From: Pseudomonadota bacterium
Lineage (GTDB): Bacteria > Pseudomonadota > Alphaproteobacteria > Caulobacterales > Caulobacteraceae
DNA: 38,485 bases
Reading direction: 5' to 3'
NCBI GenBank assembly: GCA_963205005.1
Contig: CAUJHW010000147.1
Location: 1-38,485 of the forward strand
A model generated the notes under the pieces. The model was given only the letters and a program-made list of their open reading frames with translations. It did not search any database and was not told the DNA's origin. Positions 9,216 to 16,950 of this stretch are shown piece after piece; position 1 is the stretch's first letter, and each line of letters opens with the position of its first letter. The translations under genes and the position numbers were made by a program.

Positions 9216-10307
9216 TCACAAAGGCCTAGCTGTCGCACGGCGGCGTCCGGAGGCCGCGTTCAGGATGAAGCCGATGATCTTGGCGACGGCCTCATAGTGC
9301 GCCGCCGGGATCATGTCGTCGATGTCCACCGCCGCATAGAGGGCGCGGGCCAGCGGCGGGTCCTCGATGACGGGAACGCCGGCCTCCTCGGCCACGGCGC
9401 GGATCTTCAGCGCCAGGGTGTCGAGCCCCTTGGCGACGCAGGTCGGCGCGGCGCTCTCGCCCTGTTCGTACTTCAGGGCCACGGCGTAGTGGGTCGGGTT
9501 CATGATCACCACGGTGGCGTCGGGCACCGCCTGCATCATCCGCCGCCGCGCGCGCTCGTTGCGGATCTGCTTCTGGCGCGCCTTCACATGGGGGTCGCCT
9601 TCGGTGTTCTTGTAGTCTTCCTTGACCTCTTCCTTGGTCATGCGCATCCGCGTCAGGAACCGCTGCCGCTGCCAGAGCCAGTCGCCGCCGGCGACCACCA
9701 GGGCCAGGGTCGCCACCGCGAAGATCAACCGCTTGATCACATCGAGGGAGAACGGAAGGATCGCCAGCGGCTCCAGCGCCGACAGCGACGACAGCTGCGG
9801 GATCACCGGCCCCAGCACCCACCAGCCGATCAGGCCGGTCATCACCACCTTCACCAGCGACTTGGCGAAGTGCATCAGGCCATCGGGGCCGAACAGCCGC
9901 TCCAGGCCCTTCATCGGGGAGACCTTGGAGAAGTCCATCTTCAGCTTGTCGGGCGTGAACCGGAGCCCGCCCTGCAGCAGACTGGCGCCCGTCCCGGATA
10001 TGGCGGCGGCGAACATCACCATCAGGATCGCCGGGGCCGCGGCCATCAGGGCATGGCGGGCCACCTCGACGCCGTTGCCACCGTCCAGCGACATGGTCTC
10101 GGGCCGGGCGATGAAGGGGCGAAGCTCGGCGGCCATGTTGCGCGACAGCCAGCCGCCGGCCACCAGCACCACGGCCGAGGCGGCCGAGAGGGTGGCGGCC
10201 GAGCCCAGGTCCATGGTCTTGGGGCCATCGCCCTTCTTGCGGGCTTCCTCGAGTTTCCTCGGGGTTGCCTCTTCTGTCTTTGACTCGCGTTCCGGCGCTT
10301 CGCTCAT
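9216..10307 (-). CDS. flhB: Flagellar export switch protein FlhB
   Basis: This 363-residue inner-membrane protein belongs to the flagellar type III export gate. Its N-terminus (SKTEEATPRKLEEARKKGD) is the classic FlhB/YscU start, followed by four hydrophobic segments (about 37-57, 88-112, 152-175, 187-210). The cytoplasmic domain carries the self-cleavage site NPTHY with N270-P271. Cleavage there switches export from rod/hook to filament substrates. Its start overlaps the stop of fliR by 4 bases (ATGA), and cckA begins 4 bases after its end, so the genes are translationally linked. Nothing is missing from the family pattern. Confidence 0.96.
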   Translation of the reverse strand: MSEAPERESKTEEATPRKLEEARKKGDGPKTMDLGSAATLSAASAVVLVAGGWLSRNMAAELRPFIARPETMSLDGGNGVEVARHALMAAAPAILMVMFAAAISGTGASLLQGGLRFTPDKLKMDFSKVSPMKGLERLFGPDGLMHFAKSLVKVVMTGLIGWWVLGPVIPQLSSLSALEPLAILPFSLDVIKRLIFAVATLALVVAGGDWLWQRQRFLTRMRMTKEEVKEDYKNTEGDPHVKARQKQIRNERARRRMMQAVPDATVVIMNPTHYAVALKYEQGESAAPTCVAKGLDTLALKIRAVAEEAGVPVIEDPPLARALYAAVDIDDMIPAAHYEAVAKIIGFILNAASGRRRATARPL

Positions 10308-11065
10308 ACGGGCACGAAGCTCCCGATGAGCTCACGGTAGCGATCGATCCAGACGATGCCGATGACGCCCAGGCTCAGGGCGAAGATCGACAGGCCCAGC
10401 AGCACGATAAGCGGCGTGGCGACGAAGAAGACCTGGAACTGCGGCATCACCCGGCCGACCAGTCCGGTGGCGACATTGAAGATCAGCGAGAACACCACGA
10501 CCGGCGCCGAAAGCTGCAGGCCGAGCGCGAACGACTTGCCCACGGTCTCGACTGCCAGCTGGCCCGCATCGGCCACCGGCACGCTGCGGGTGAAGGGGAA
10601 CAGGTCGAACGAGTGCACGACGGCGGCGAGGAACAGGTGATGCAGGTTGGTGGCGAAGATCAGCACGATGCCGATCAGGCCGAGGAAGGTGCCCAGCGTG
10701 GTCGAAGGCTGGGCCTGCATCGGATTGGCGGTCTGGGCGAAGGACAGGGTGGTCTGCAGGGAGACGATCTCGCCGGCCGTCGCCAGGGAATTCATGAACA
10801 GCCGCAGGACGCCGCCGATCATCAGGCCGATCAGCAGCTCCTTGATCACCGCCCCGCCCAGGCCCGCGCCATCGCCCGGCAGGGGCGGCGCAGATCCGGC
10901 CAGCAGCGGGAACATCATCAGGCTGAGCGACAGGGCGAACGACAGCCGGATGCGCGGCGGAATGAAGGTCTCGCCCAGTCCGGGCAGCAGCATGACGATG
11001 ACGCCCACCCGGGCGAAGACCAGGCCGGCGGCGAAGACCTGCTGGGCGGTTGCGTAGGATTCCAT
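10304..11065 (-). CDS. fliR: Flagellar export gate protein FliR
   Basis: This 253-residue hydrophobic protein is a membrane part of the FliP-FliQ-FliR export gate. The FliR block RVGVIVMLLPGLGETFIPPRIR lies near residues 19-40 and several long hydrophobic helices follow, with FSLIFNVATGLVGRVMPQ in the second half. The length matches the family (about 250-260). It is second in fliQ-fliR-flhB, 16 bases after fliQ and overlapping flhB by 4 bases. The assignment is firm from sequence and gene order together. Confidence 0.95.
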   Translation of the reverse strand: MESYATAQQVFAAGLVFARVGVIVMLLPGLGETFIPPRIRLSFALSLSLMMFPLLAGSAPPLPGDGAGLGGAVIKELLIGLMIGGVLRLFMNSLATAGEIVSLQTTLSFAQTANPMQAQPSTTLGTFLGLIGIVLIFATNLHHLFLAAVVHSFDLFPFTRSVPVADAGQLAVETVGKSFALGLQLSAPVVVFSLIFNVATGLVGRVMPQFQVFFVATPLIVLLGLSIFALSLGVIGIVWIDRYRELIGSFVPV

Positions 11066-11081
11066 CGGGGGCGCCCGCCCC

Positions 11082-11345
11082 TCACATCCCCGCGATGCGG
11101 GCGGCGATGTTGCGCATGAAGCTGCTCATCAGGGCCCCCATCAGCGGCAGGAAGATGAGCAGGGAAACAAAGATCGCCACGATCTTGGGCGCATAGACCA
11201 GGGTCTGTTCCTGGATCTGCGTCAGGGCCTGCAGCAGGCCGATGCCGACACCCACCACGAGCCCCACCAGCAGGACCGGCGCGCACATCTGGATGGTCAG
11301 CCAGATGGCGTCCCGTCCGACGTCCAGAACCTCGGCGCCGCTCAT
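11082..11345 (-). CDS. fliQ: Flagellar export gate protein FliQ
   Basis: This 87-residue protein has two membrane helices (about 18-40 and 53-77), the normal FliQ layout. Conserved blocks are LLVGLVVGVGIGLLQALTQI and the following QEQTLVYAPKI. It forms the gate ring with FliP and FliR. The ATG at 11345 is chosen because GAGG precedes it by 6 bases and the product then has family length; an upstream in-frame start would add 17 arginine/proline-rich residues. It is the first gene of fliQ-fliR-flhB-cckA. A TTAACCAT element about 65 bases upstream suggests CtrA control. Confidence 0.95.
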   Translation of the reverse strand: MSGAEVLDVGRDAIWLTIQMCAPVLLVGLVVGVGIGLLQALTQIQEQTLVYAPKIVAIFVSLLIFLPLMGALMSSFMRNIAARIAGM

Positions 11346-11408
11346 CGAAAACCTCACTGGGAAACGGGGCGACGGACAACTCCGCCGACCCGGCACTTTT
11401 CGCCGGTC

Positions 11409-11416
11409 ATGGTTAA
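11409..11416 (-). promoter_or_regulatory. Candidate CtrA half site upstream of fliQ
   Basis: TTAACCAT reads on the minus strand 64-71 bases before the fliQ ATG. A second TTAA is at 11433-11436, but the spacing (16 bases) is not the TTAA-N7-TTAA of a full CtrA site. In Caulobacter fliQ is a CtrA-controlled class II gene, and TTAACC elements overlap the -35 region of such promoters. The position is right but the site is only a half site. Confidence 0.5.
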
Positions 11417-11432
11417 CGAAAGGCTAGTCCCG

Positions 11433-12974
11433 TTAAGGCTTGGAGAGGGTCCGGGCCGCTTCCGCCGGGGTCACCTTCGCCGTGTCACGGTCGACGCTGT
11501 AGTTGGCCGCACGCATGGCCTCCACGGAAATCGACCCGACCAGCGGCGTCAGGGCCTCGATCAGCCGGCTGTCGTCGCTGCGCTTCGGCGACACCAGGAT
11601 CACCGCGTCGTAGGGCGGAATCGCGCCGCGCGGATCTGTCAGCACCACCAGCCGGTCGGCGGCGATGCGCCCGTCGGACGAGAAGGCGCTGATCACATCG
11701 GCGTCGCCGCCCGACAGCGCCCGGTACATGAAGGTGGGCTGGAACGAGCGCTTCTGGCGGAAGGCGAGGCTGTAGGCCCCATCCACGGCTTTCCACTCGG
11801 GCCGCGACAGGAATTCCAGGTCCGATCCCAGGGTCAGCTTCGGCGCCTCCCGGGCCAGGTCGTCCAGGGAGGCTATGTCCAGCGCCTTCGCCCGGTCGGC
11901 GCGCATGGCGAAGGCGTAGGCGTTCTCGAAGCCCAGCGAGCCCAGCACGCGAACGCCGTCGCGGCGCTTCAGCTCGGCGGTCAGACCGTCCAGCACGGCC
12001 TGGCGGCCGGGGTTGTCGGTGCGGCCCAGCACGCTGGTCCACAGGGTGCCGGTGTAGTCGACGTAGACGTCGATCTCGCCGGCGGCCAGCGCCCTGTAGG
12101 CCACCGCCGACCCCAGGTCTTCCTTGCGCGAGACGCTGGCGCCGGCTCGCTCCAGCCGGTCGGCCATCAGTTCCGCCAGGATGTACTGCTCGGAGAAGTT
12201 CTTGGCCCCGACCACATAGGCCGCCGGCTTGCCGAAATGGGCCAGGGGCGTAATGGCCACGCCCGCACCGATCAGCAGGCCGGCGAGACCGGCCACCACC
12301 AGCGCGCGCCGCCGCAGCCGGGCGCCGGTCTCCACAAGGCCGAGCAACTGGTCGGCCGCCATGGCCAGCCCGGCCGACGCTGCGCAGCCGAAGAGCACGA
12401 ACACCCAGTTCTCGGTCTGCAGGCCGGCGAAGATGTAGTTGCCCAGGCTGGTCTGGCCGACCGGGGTGGAGAGCGTCGCCGCGCCGATGGTCCAGACCGC
12501 CGCGGTGCGCACGCCGGCCATGATCACGGGGGCGGCCAGGGGGAGCTGCACCTGCAGGAGCTTCTGGCGGCCGGTCATCCCGACGCCGTCGGCGGCCTCG
12601 GATATGGCCGGATCGACGCCGGTGATCCCGGTCACCGAGTTCCGAAGGATCGGAAGGATCGAGTAGAGCGTCAGCGCCAGCAGCGACGGCAGGAAGCCGA
12701 GCGCCGAGAAGCCGTGACCGAGCAGCGAAACGCTCAGCGACGAGAGCGCCAGCAACAGCGGGTAGAACAGGGCCAGCAGGGCCAGGCTGGGGATGGTCTG
12801 GATCAGGCTGGCCAGGGCCAGCACCGGCCAGCGCAGGCGCGGGCTGCGACTGGCCGCCACGGCCAGGGGCAGGCTGATGATCAGGCCCAGCGAAAGCGCG
12901 CTGACGCTCAGCAGGACGTGCCAGCCGAGATAGTCCGGCAACAGCTTGAAGGCGGCCTCCAGGCGCGGGCTCAT
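11433..12974 (-). CDS. Osmoprotectant-type ABC importer: fused permease and binding protein
   Basis: This 513-residue protein joins two subunits. Residues 1-215 are a permease of the OpuB/OpuC (YehW-like) type with about five membrane helices and the EAA loop at 126-150 (EAADGVGMTGRQ). A further helix at 224-245 leads into a periplasmic substrate-binding domain (255-513, OpuAC/QAT type) with KNFSEQYILAELMA and DVYVDYTGTLW, the ligand-pocket region for quaternary ammonium compounds. Fused OpuBB-OpuBC proteins are known from several bacteria and import glycine betaine, choline, carnitine or ergothioneine; the ligand here is not determined. It overlaps the ATPase gene by 4 bases, completing a two-gene transporter. 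Its stop codon lies close to the fliQ control region. Confidence 0.9.
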   Translation of the reverse strand: MSPRLEAAFKLLPDYLGWHVLLSVSALSLGLIISLPLAVAASRSPRLRWPVLALASLIQTIPSLALLALFYPLLLALSSLSVSLLGHGFSALGFLPSLLALTLYSILPILRNSVTGITGVDPAISEAADGVGMTGRQKLLQVQLPLAAPVIMAGVRTAAVWTIGAATLSTPVGQTSLGNYIFAGLQTENWVFVLFGCAASAGLAMAADQLLGLVETGARLRRRALVVAGLAGLLIGAGVAITPLAHFGKPAAYVVGAKNFSEQYILAELMADRLERAGASVSRKEDLGSAVAYRALAAGEIDVYVDYTGTLWTSVLGRTDNPGRQAVLDGLTAELKRRDGVRVLGSLGFENAYAFAMRADRAKALDIASLDDLAREAPKLTLGSDLEFLSRPEWKAVDGAYSLAFRQKRSFQPTFMYRALSGGDADVISAFSSDGRIAADRLVVLTDPRGAIPPYDAVILVSPKRSDDSRLIEALTPLVGSISVEAMRAANYSVDRDTAKVTPAEAARTLSKP

Positions 12975-13738
12975 GCGCCCAGCCTCTCACGCAGCCGCTC
13001 GGCCTGGCGCTTCGGCGCCTCCAGCAGCGCGCGCACGGTGGGGTCCCGGCTCTGCGCCAGAAGCTCGGCCGGCGCGCCGTCGGCCAGGATCCGCCCGCCC
13101 GCCAGCACCACGACACGGTCCGCCAGCAGCACCGCCTCGGCCATGTCGTGGGTCACCATGACGGTGGTCAGGCCCAGGCGCTCGTGAAGGGCGCGGTAGT
13201 CGGCGCCGAGGGCGTCACGGGTGATGGGATCCAGCGCGCCGAAGGGTTCGTCCATCAGCATCAACCGGGGCTCTGCGGCGAGCGCGCGGGCCACGCCGAC
13301 CCGCTGGCGCTGGCCGCCGGAGAGCGCGGAGGGCGCGCGGGCGGCGACCTCCTGCGGCAGGGCGACAAGGTCCAGCAGCTCCGCCACCCGGGCGGCCCGC
13401 CGCGCGGCGTCCCAGCCCAGCAGCTTCGGGGTGATCGCGATGTTCTCGGCGACAGTCAGGTGCGGAAACAGGCCCACCTCCTGGAAGACGTAGCCGATCC
13501 GGCGGCGCAGGGCGTGCGGCTCGGCGGCGGACACGTCGTCCCCGGCCACGGCGATATGGCCGGAGTCCGGGCGGATCAGGCCGTTGATGGTCTTGAGCAG
13601 GGTGGTCTTGCCCGAGCCCGACCCTCCGACCAGGGCCACGAACGCGCCCGGGGCCACCGACAGGTCCACGCCGTCGAGCGCGGCCAGGGCGCCGTATCGC
13701 TTGGTGACGGACGACAGCTCGATCATCGGCGGGACCAT
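12971..13738 (-). CDS. ABC importer ATP-binding protein (OpuBA/OpuCA type)
   Basis: The product has 255 residues. Counted from the likely internal start MIELSSVTKRYG (ATG at 13726, 251 residues), the Walker A motif GGSGSGKTT spans 34-42. The signature LSGGQRQR, Walker B LMLMDEP and the switch His in MVTHDMAEA follow in order. This is a quaternary-amine/proline-type importer ATPase without an evident C-terminal CBS domain, so it probably lacks the ionic-strength sensor of OpuAA-type subunits. It drives the fused permease/binding protein encoded next, with a 4-base gene overlap. Neither the ATG at 13738 nor that at 13726 has a strong ribosome site. It is divergent from the SOD-like gene, 87 bases away. 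Confidence 0.92.
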   Translation of the reverse strand: MVPPMIELSSVTKRYGALAALDGVDLSVAPGAFVALVGGSGSGKTTLLKTINGLIRPDSGHIAVAGDDVSAAEPHALRRRIGYVFQEVGLFPHLTVAENIAITPKLLGWDAARRAARVAELLDLVALPQEVAARAPSALSGGQRQRVGVARALAAEPRLMLMDEPFGALDPITRDALGADYRALHERLGLTTVMVTHDMAEAVLLADRVVVLAGGRILADGAPAELLAQSRDPTVRALLEAPKRQAERLRERLGA

Positions 13739-13825
13739 TCTTCAGGCGTAGCACGATCCGCGGTGTTGGGCGCCAGGGTCGACAGGTCTATGTTCAGTCT
13801 CCCCCATCCGAGTTGGAGTTCATCC

Positions 13826-14326
13826 ATGCGCGTCCTGCCGATCATCCTCGCCACCGCCCTAGCCGCCTCGACCGCCAACGCCCAGGCGCCGACCATCGCC
13901 CGGGCCGAGCTGAAGAACGCCACCGGCGCCGTTGTGGGTTCCGTCATGCTGACCGAAGCGCCGAAAGGCGTGCTGATGCGCGTAGAGACTAGGGGCCTTA
14001 CGCCGGGCTGGCATGGCCTGCATTTCCACGAGAAGGCGGACTGCTCGAAGGCCGACTTCACCTCGGCCGGCGGCCACACCCATGGCGCGGGTGACCGCGT
14101 CCATGGCCTGCTGAACCCCAAGGCGAACGAGACTGGCGACCTGCCGAACCTCTACGTCGGCGCCGATGGCGTGGGCTCGACCGAGGTGTTCTCGGCCCTG
14201 ACGACGCTCGCGGCGCTGAAAGATGCCGACGGCTCGGCGGTCGTGATCCACGCCGCAGCCGACGATCACCTGGCCCAGCCCATCGGCGGCGCCGGCGCCC
14301 GCGTGGCCTGCGCCGAGGTCAGGTAA
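13826..14326 (+). CDS. sodC: Exported Cu/Zn superoxide dismutase family protein
   Basis: This 166-residue protein has a signal peptide (MRVLPIILATALAASTANAQ) and should be periplasmic. Copper ligands are present: H66 and H68 in HGLHFHEKADC, H84 in AGGHTHG as the bridging His, and H142 in VIHAAADDH. For zinc, H93 and D105 are present, but the place of the third zinc His is E102 in NPKANETGDLPN. The disulfide pair C73 and C162 and the active-site R159 are kept. Copper-site activity is therefore plausible while the zinc site is altered; it could be an active enzyme with unusual metal content or a non-enzymatic relative. GGAG lies 7 bases before the ATG. It stands alone, followed by an inverted-repeat element. 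Confidence 0.85.
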   Translation: MRVLPIILATALAASTANAQAPTIARAELKNATGAVVGSVMLTEAPKGVLMRVETRGLTPGWHGLHFHEKADCSKADFTSAGGHTHGAGDRVHGLLNPKANETGDLPNLYVGADGVGSTEVFSALTTLAALKDADGSAVVIHAAADDHLAQPIGGAGARVACAEVR

Positions 14327-14331
14327 AGGAT

Positions 14332-14470
14332 CTTCCCTCCCCCTAGTGGGGAGGGTGGACGGCCGAAGGCCGGACGGGTGGGGAACTCATGATCAGGCGC
14401 AGAGCCTTTCGAGCGGCCTCCCCACCCTGATCGCTTCGCGGTCTGTCCCTCCTCCCTAAGGGGAGGGAAC
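14332..14470. repeat. Intergenic inverted-repeat element
   Basis: Arms of about 52 bases at 14332-14383 and 14419-14470 are imperfect reverse complements, beginning TTCCCTCCCC and ending GGGGAGGGAA. Each arm holds smaller palindromes, for example CCTAGTGGGGAGG and CTCCCTAAGGGGAGG. It fills the whole space between the convergent sodC and fliE ends, so it could serve as a two-way terminator. It is similar in style to the 6084-6206 element. Confidence 0.65.
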
Positions 14471-14474
14471 GCGC

Positions 14475-14795
14475 TCAGATCGGCATCCGCATGATTTCCT
14501 GATAGGCGCTGATCACCTGGTCGCGGACGGCCATGACGGTCTCGAGGCTGGTCTCGGCCGCGGAGATCGCGGTGACCACGTCGACCAGTTCGGCCTTGCC
14601 GGCCACCTGGGCGGCCATGGTGTGTTCCGCCGTCTTCGACGCCTTGACCGCGTCGGTCATCGCCGATTTCAGGATATCGCCGAAGCCGCCCTGGGTAGGG
14701 GCCTTGCTGTCGGACAGGGACATGCCGGCGTCGCCGATGCCCAGGCCCTTCTGGGTGGCGGCGTAGGCCTTGCTGGCGGCGAGCGACGTGATCAT
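14475..14795 (-). CDS. fliE: Flagellar basal-body protein FliE
   Basis: The 106-residue protein has the FliE pattern: a variable N-terminus with [11 protein letters not shown], then the C-terminal helical part with [20 protein letters not shown] and [15 protein letters not shown] at the end. FliE joins the MS ring/export gate to the proximal rod. It is the third gene of flgB-flgC-fliE, 10 bases after flgC, the normal order. Length and C-terminal ending are typical of the family. Confidence 0.95.
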   Translation of the reverse strand: MITSLAASKAYAATQKGLGIGDAGMSLSDSKAPTQGGFGDILKSAMTDAVKASKTAEHTMAAQVAGKAELVDVVTAISAAETSLETVMAVRDQVISAYQEIMRMPI

Positions 14796-14805
14796 GGCTC
14801 AGGCC

Positions 14806-15225
14806 CTACTTCTTCAGGAGGTCGAGGGTGCGCATGTCCATGCTGCGCGCGGTCTCGATCACGTTGAGGTTGGCTTCGTAGGCCCGCTGGGCCTCGCGCA
14901 TGTCGAGCGCTTCCACCAGCGAATTGACGTTGGGCAGTTTCACATAGCCCTTGGCGTCGGCGGACGGGTTGCCGGGCTCGTACTCCTGGCGGAACGGGCT
15001 CTGGTCGGGCTCGACCTTGGTCATGCGCACACCCTGCGCGCCGGCGACCTTCGAGGGTTTGAACACCGGGGCCTGCCGCCGGTAGGGATCGCCGCCGGCG
15101 GTCTTGGAGGTCGAGTCTGCGTTGGCCAGGTTCTCGGCGATGATCCGCATGCGCGCCTGCTGGGCGCGGAGCGCGGACACGGCGACCGCCTGGGTGACGC
15201 CCGTGGTGGACTTGATGTCGGCCAT
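14806..15225 (-). CDS. flgC: Flagellar proximal rod protein FlgC
   Basis: The 139-residue protein starts with an amphipathic helix and the rod-protein motif ARMRIIAENLANADST. It has the FlgC-specific YRRQAPVF, the block GYVKLPNVN, and a closing C-terminal helix (RAYEANLNVIETARSMDMRT...). It assembles in the periplasmic proximal rod after secretion through the flagellar export apparatus, so no cleaved signal is expected or seen. It lies 14 bases after flgB in flgB-flgC-fliE. Confidence 0.96.
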   Translation of the reverse strand: MADIKSTTGVTQAVAVSALRAQQARMRIIAENLANADSTSKTAGGDPYRRQAPVFKPSKVAGAQGVRMTKVEPDQSPFRQEYEPGNPSADAKGYVKLPNVNSLVEALDMREAQRAYEANLNVIETARSMDMRTLDLLKK

Positions 15226-15239
15226 CTAGGTCTCCGGCG

Positions 15240-15668
15240 TCACACCCGGCCCGGCGGCTTGGCCGCCAGGCGCAGGATGTTGAGCGATTTCTGATAGAAG
15301 GTGATGGCGGCGTCATAGTTCATGCGCGCGTCGCTCATCTTGATCATCTCATCCTCGAGCACGACGGAATTGCCGTTGAGCGTGGTCTCGGAGTCGGGCG
15401 ACTTCACCGTCTTGAAGCCCGAGCCCAGGCCCCGGCGTTCGTTCTTCGGCGTCATGTGACCGGCCTGGGTGGTGGCCATCACCGAGGCGCCCTGGGCCTG
15501 CCTGGCCAACTGCACCTTGGCGTCGAAGCTGTAGGGCTTCAGGTCCTGGGCGGCATAGCGGGCGGTGTCGGCGTTGGCTATGTTCTGGGCGACGACCTTC
15601 TGCCGCTCGTTCAGATAGCCGAGCCGGCCACGGAGCATCGAGAACAGCGGGATTTCGGCCAGGTTCAT
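15240..15668 (-). CDS. flgB: Flagellar proximal rod protein FlgB
   Basis: The 142-residue protein has the rod-family N-terminal motif RQKVVAQNIANADTARYAAQ, a middle region with GHMTPKNERR, the FlgB block NGNSVVLEDEMIKMSDARMN and a C-terminal helix ending near SLNILRLA. It forms the first rod segment above the MS ring with FlgC and FliE. As first gene of flgB-flgC-fliE it starts 26 bases from a TTAA-N7-TTAA site, which supports direct CtrA control. It is divergent from fliO. Confidence 0.95.
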   Translation of the reverse strand: MNLAEIPLFSMLRGRLGYLNERQKVVAQNIANADTARYAAQDLKPYSFDAKVQLARQAQGASVMATTQAGHMTPKNERRGLGSGFKTVKSPDSETTLNGNSVVLEDEMIKMSDARMNYDAAITFYQKSLNILRLAAKPPGRV

Positions 15669-15693
15669 GGAGAGCGATCCTGAACAAACAGGG

Positions 15694-15708
15694 TTAATCG
15701 CCGCTTAA
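15694..15708. promoter_or_regulatory. CtrA-binding-type site between flgB and fliO
   Basis: TTAATCGCCGCTTAA fits TTAA-N7-TTAA exactly. It lies in the 92-base gap between the divergent flgB (start 15668) and fliO (start 15761) genes, so one CtrA dimer could control both operons. In Caulobacter both the fliP and flgB regions belong to early, CtrA-activated flagellar classes, and cckA in this window feeds the CtrA pathway. Confidence 0.72.
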
Positions 15709-15760
15709 GGGATTCAGCGGCGAACTGCGGCTCTCCGACACACGCAGCAGAACCGCCGCC

Positions 15761-16033
15761 ATGGACCTCGTCACCACCGCCCGCGCGATCTTCGCCCTCG
15801 CCCTCACCCTCGGACTGGTGGGTCTGGCGGCCGTGGCCCTGCGCAAGTACGGGCCGGACGCCATCGCCCGCTTCACCATCGACCGGAAGGACCGGCGGAT
15901 GAAGGTGGTGGAGAGCCTGGTCCTCGACCCGGCCCGCCGGCTCATCATCGTCAACTGTGACGGCCGCGAGCGGCTGATCCTTCTGGGCGAGGGCCGGCTG
16001 ATCAGCGACCTCGACGTCCGGGGCCAGGGCTGA
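15761..16033 (+). CDS. fliO: Flagellar biosynthesis protein FliO
   Basis: This 90-residue protein has one N-terminal membrane helix (about 8-28, ALALTLGLVGLAAVAL) followed by a small basic cytoplasmic domain with MKVVESLVLDPARRLIIVNC and ERLILLGEG, the conserved FliO pattern. FliO helps assemble the FliP ring of the export gate. Its stop overlaps the start of fliP by one base (TGATG), the usual fliO-fliP coupling. The family is short and variable, so the call rests on both the motif and the place before fliP. Confidence 0.85.
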   Translation: MDLVTTARAIFALALTLGLVGLAAVALRKYGPDAIARFTIDRKDRRMKVVESLVLDPARRLIIVNCDGRERLILLGEGRLISDLDVRGQG

Positions 16034-16830
16034 TGGGCGACCTCTGGAAGGCGATCCGCACACTGCCGGCCGAGGACTGGCGGCGCGCGGCCCTGATCGC
16101 GGCGATCACCACCTGCGCGGCGATGATTTTCCCGGCCGCCGCCATGGCCCAGGCGCTGAACGTCAACCTCGGCACCGGCGCGGGCCTGACCGAACGCGTC
16201 GTGCAGATGATCGGCCTGCTGACGGTGCTGTCGCTGGCGCCGTCGATCGTCATCATGACCACCTCGTTCGTGCGGATCGTGGTGGTGCTGTCGCTGCTGC
16301 GGACGGCGCTGGGCCTGCAGCAGAGCCCGCCGAACGCGGTGCTCATCTCGCTGTCGCTGTTTCTCAGCGCCATCGTCATGGGGCCGACTTTCGAGCGGTC
16401 CTACAATGAGGGCATCAAGCCCCTGATGGACCAGCAGATGGAGCTGCCGGCCGCCTTCGACGCCGCCGGCGGGCCGGTGAAGCAGTTCATGCTGGCCCAG
16501 GTGGACCGCGAGGACCTGGCCCTGTTCATCCGGCTGTCGAAGATTCCCCGCCCGGCTACGCTGCAGGACACGCCGATCCGGGTGGTGACGCCGGCCTTCA
16601 TGATCTCGGAACTGAAGCGCGCCTTCGAGATCGGCTTCCTGCTGTTCGTGCCCTTCCTGGTCATCGACCTGGTGGTCGCCAGCGTGTTGATGAGCATGGG
16701 GATGATGATGCTGCCGCCGGTGGTGATCAGCCTGCCGTTCAAGCTGATCTTCTTCGTGCTGGTCGACGGCTGGCGCCTCGTCGCGGGCAGTCTGGTGGAA
16801 AGCTTCCAGCGCGGCGCCGGGGGCGGATAG
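16033..16830 (+). CDS. fliP: Flagellar export gate protein FliP
   Basis: This 265-residue protein begins with a cleavable signal (helix about 18-36, AMAQ near 38-41), as FliP proteins do. It carries FliP blocks SIVIMTTSFVRIVVVLSLLR, FLSAIVMGPTF, FMISELKRAFEIGF and MGMMMLPPVVISLPFKLIFF. Five FliP subunits form the core of the export gate with FliQ and FliR. It is translationally coupled to fliO and shares the CtrA-type site upstream. Length is normal. Confidence 0.96.
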   Translation: MGDLWKAIRTLPAEDWRRAALIAAITTCAAMIFPAAAMAQALNVNLGTGAGLTERVVQMIGLLTVLSLAPSIVIMTTSFVRIVVVLSLLRTALGLQQSPPNAVLISLSLFLSAIVMGPTFERSYNEGIKPLMDQQMELPAAFDAAGGPVKQFMLAQVDREDLALFIRLSKIPRPATLQDTPIRVVTPAFMISELKRAFEIGFLLFVPFLVIDLVVASVLMSMGMMMLPPVVISLPFKLIFFVLVDGWRLVAGSLVESFQRGAGGG

Positions 16831-16950
16831 GCGGCCCGTCTGATCGTGCTTTTGGCGCCCCGCAGCGTCCCGCTGCCTGCGGCTGCCACAGGGTTGACAG
16901 CCGCCCCCACACCACCGCTCCAGTCGGAGACATCCCTTCGAAAGGCCCCC

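Noticed and set aside
8760..10283. A 507-codon plus-strand frame over cckA and flhB
   Set aside because: It is antisense to two well-identified genes and has only low-complexity His/Gln/Arg sequence.
16862..16899. GCAGCG-TCC-CGCTGC stem and a TTGACA before ggt as terminator and promoter
   Set aside because: The stem has no T run, and no acceptable -10 lies 16-18 bases after TTGACA; both are within what G+C-rich DNA gives by chance.
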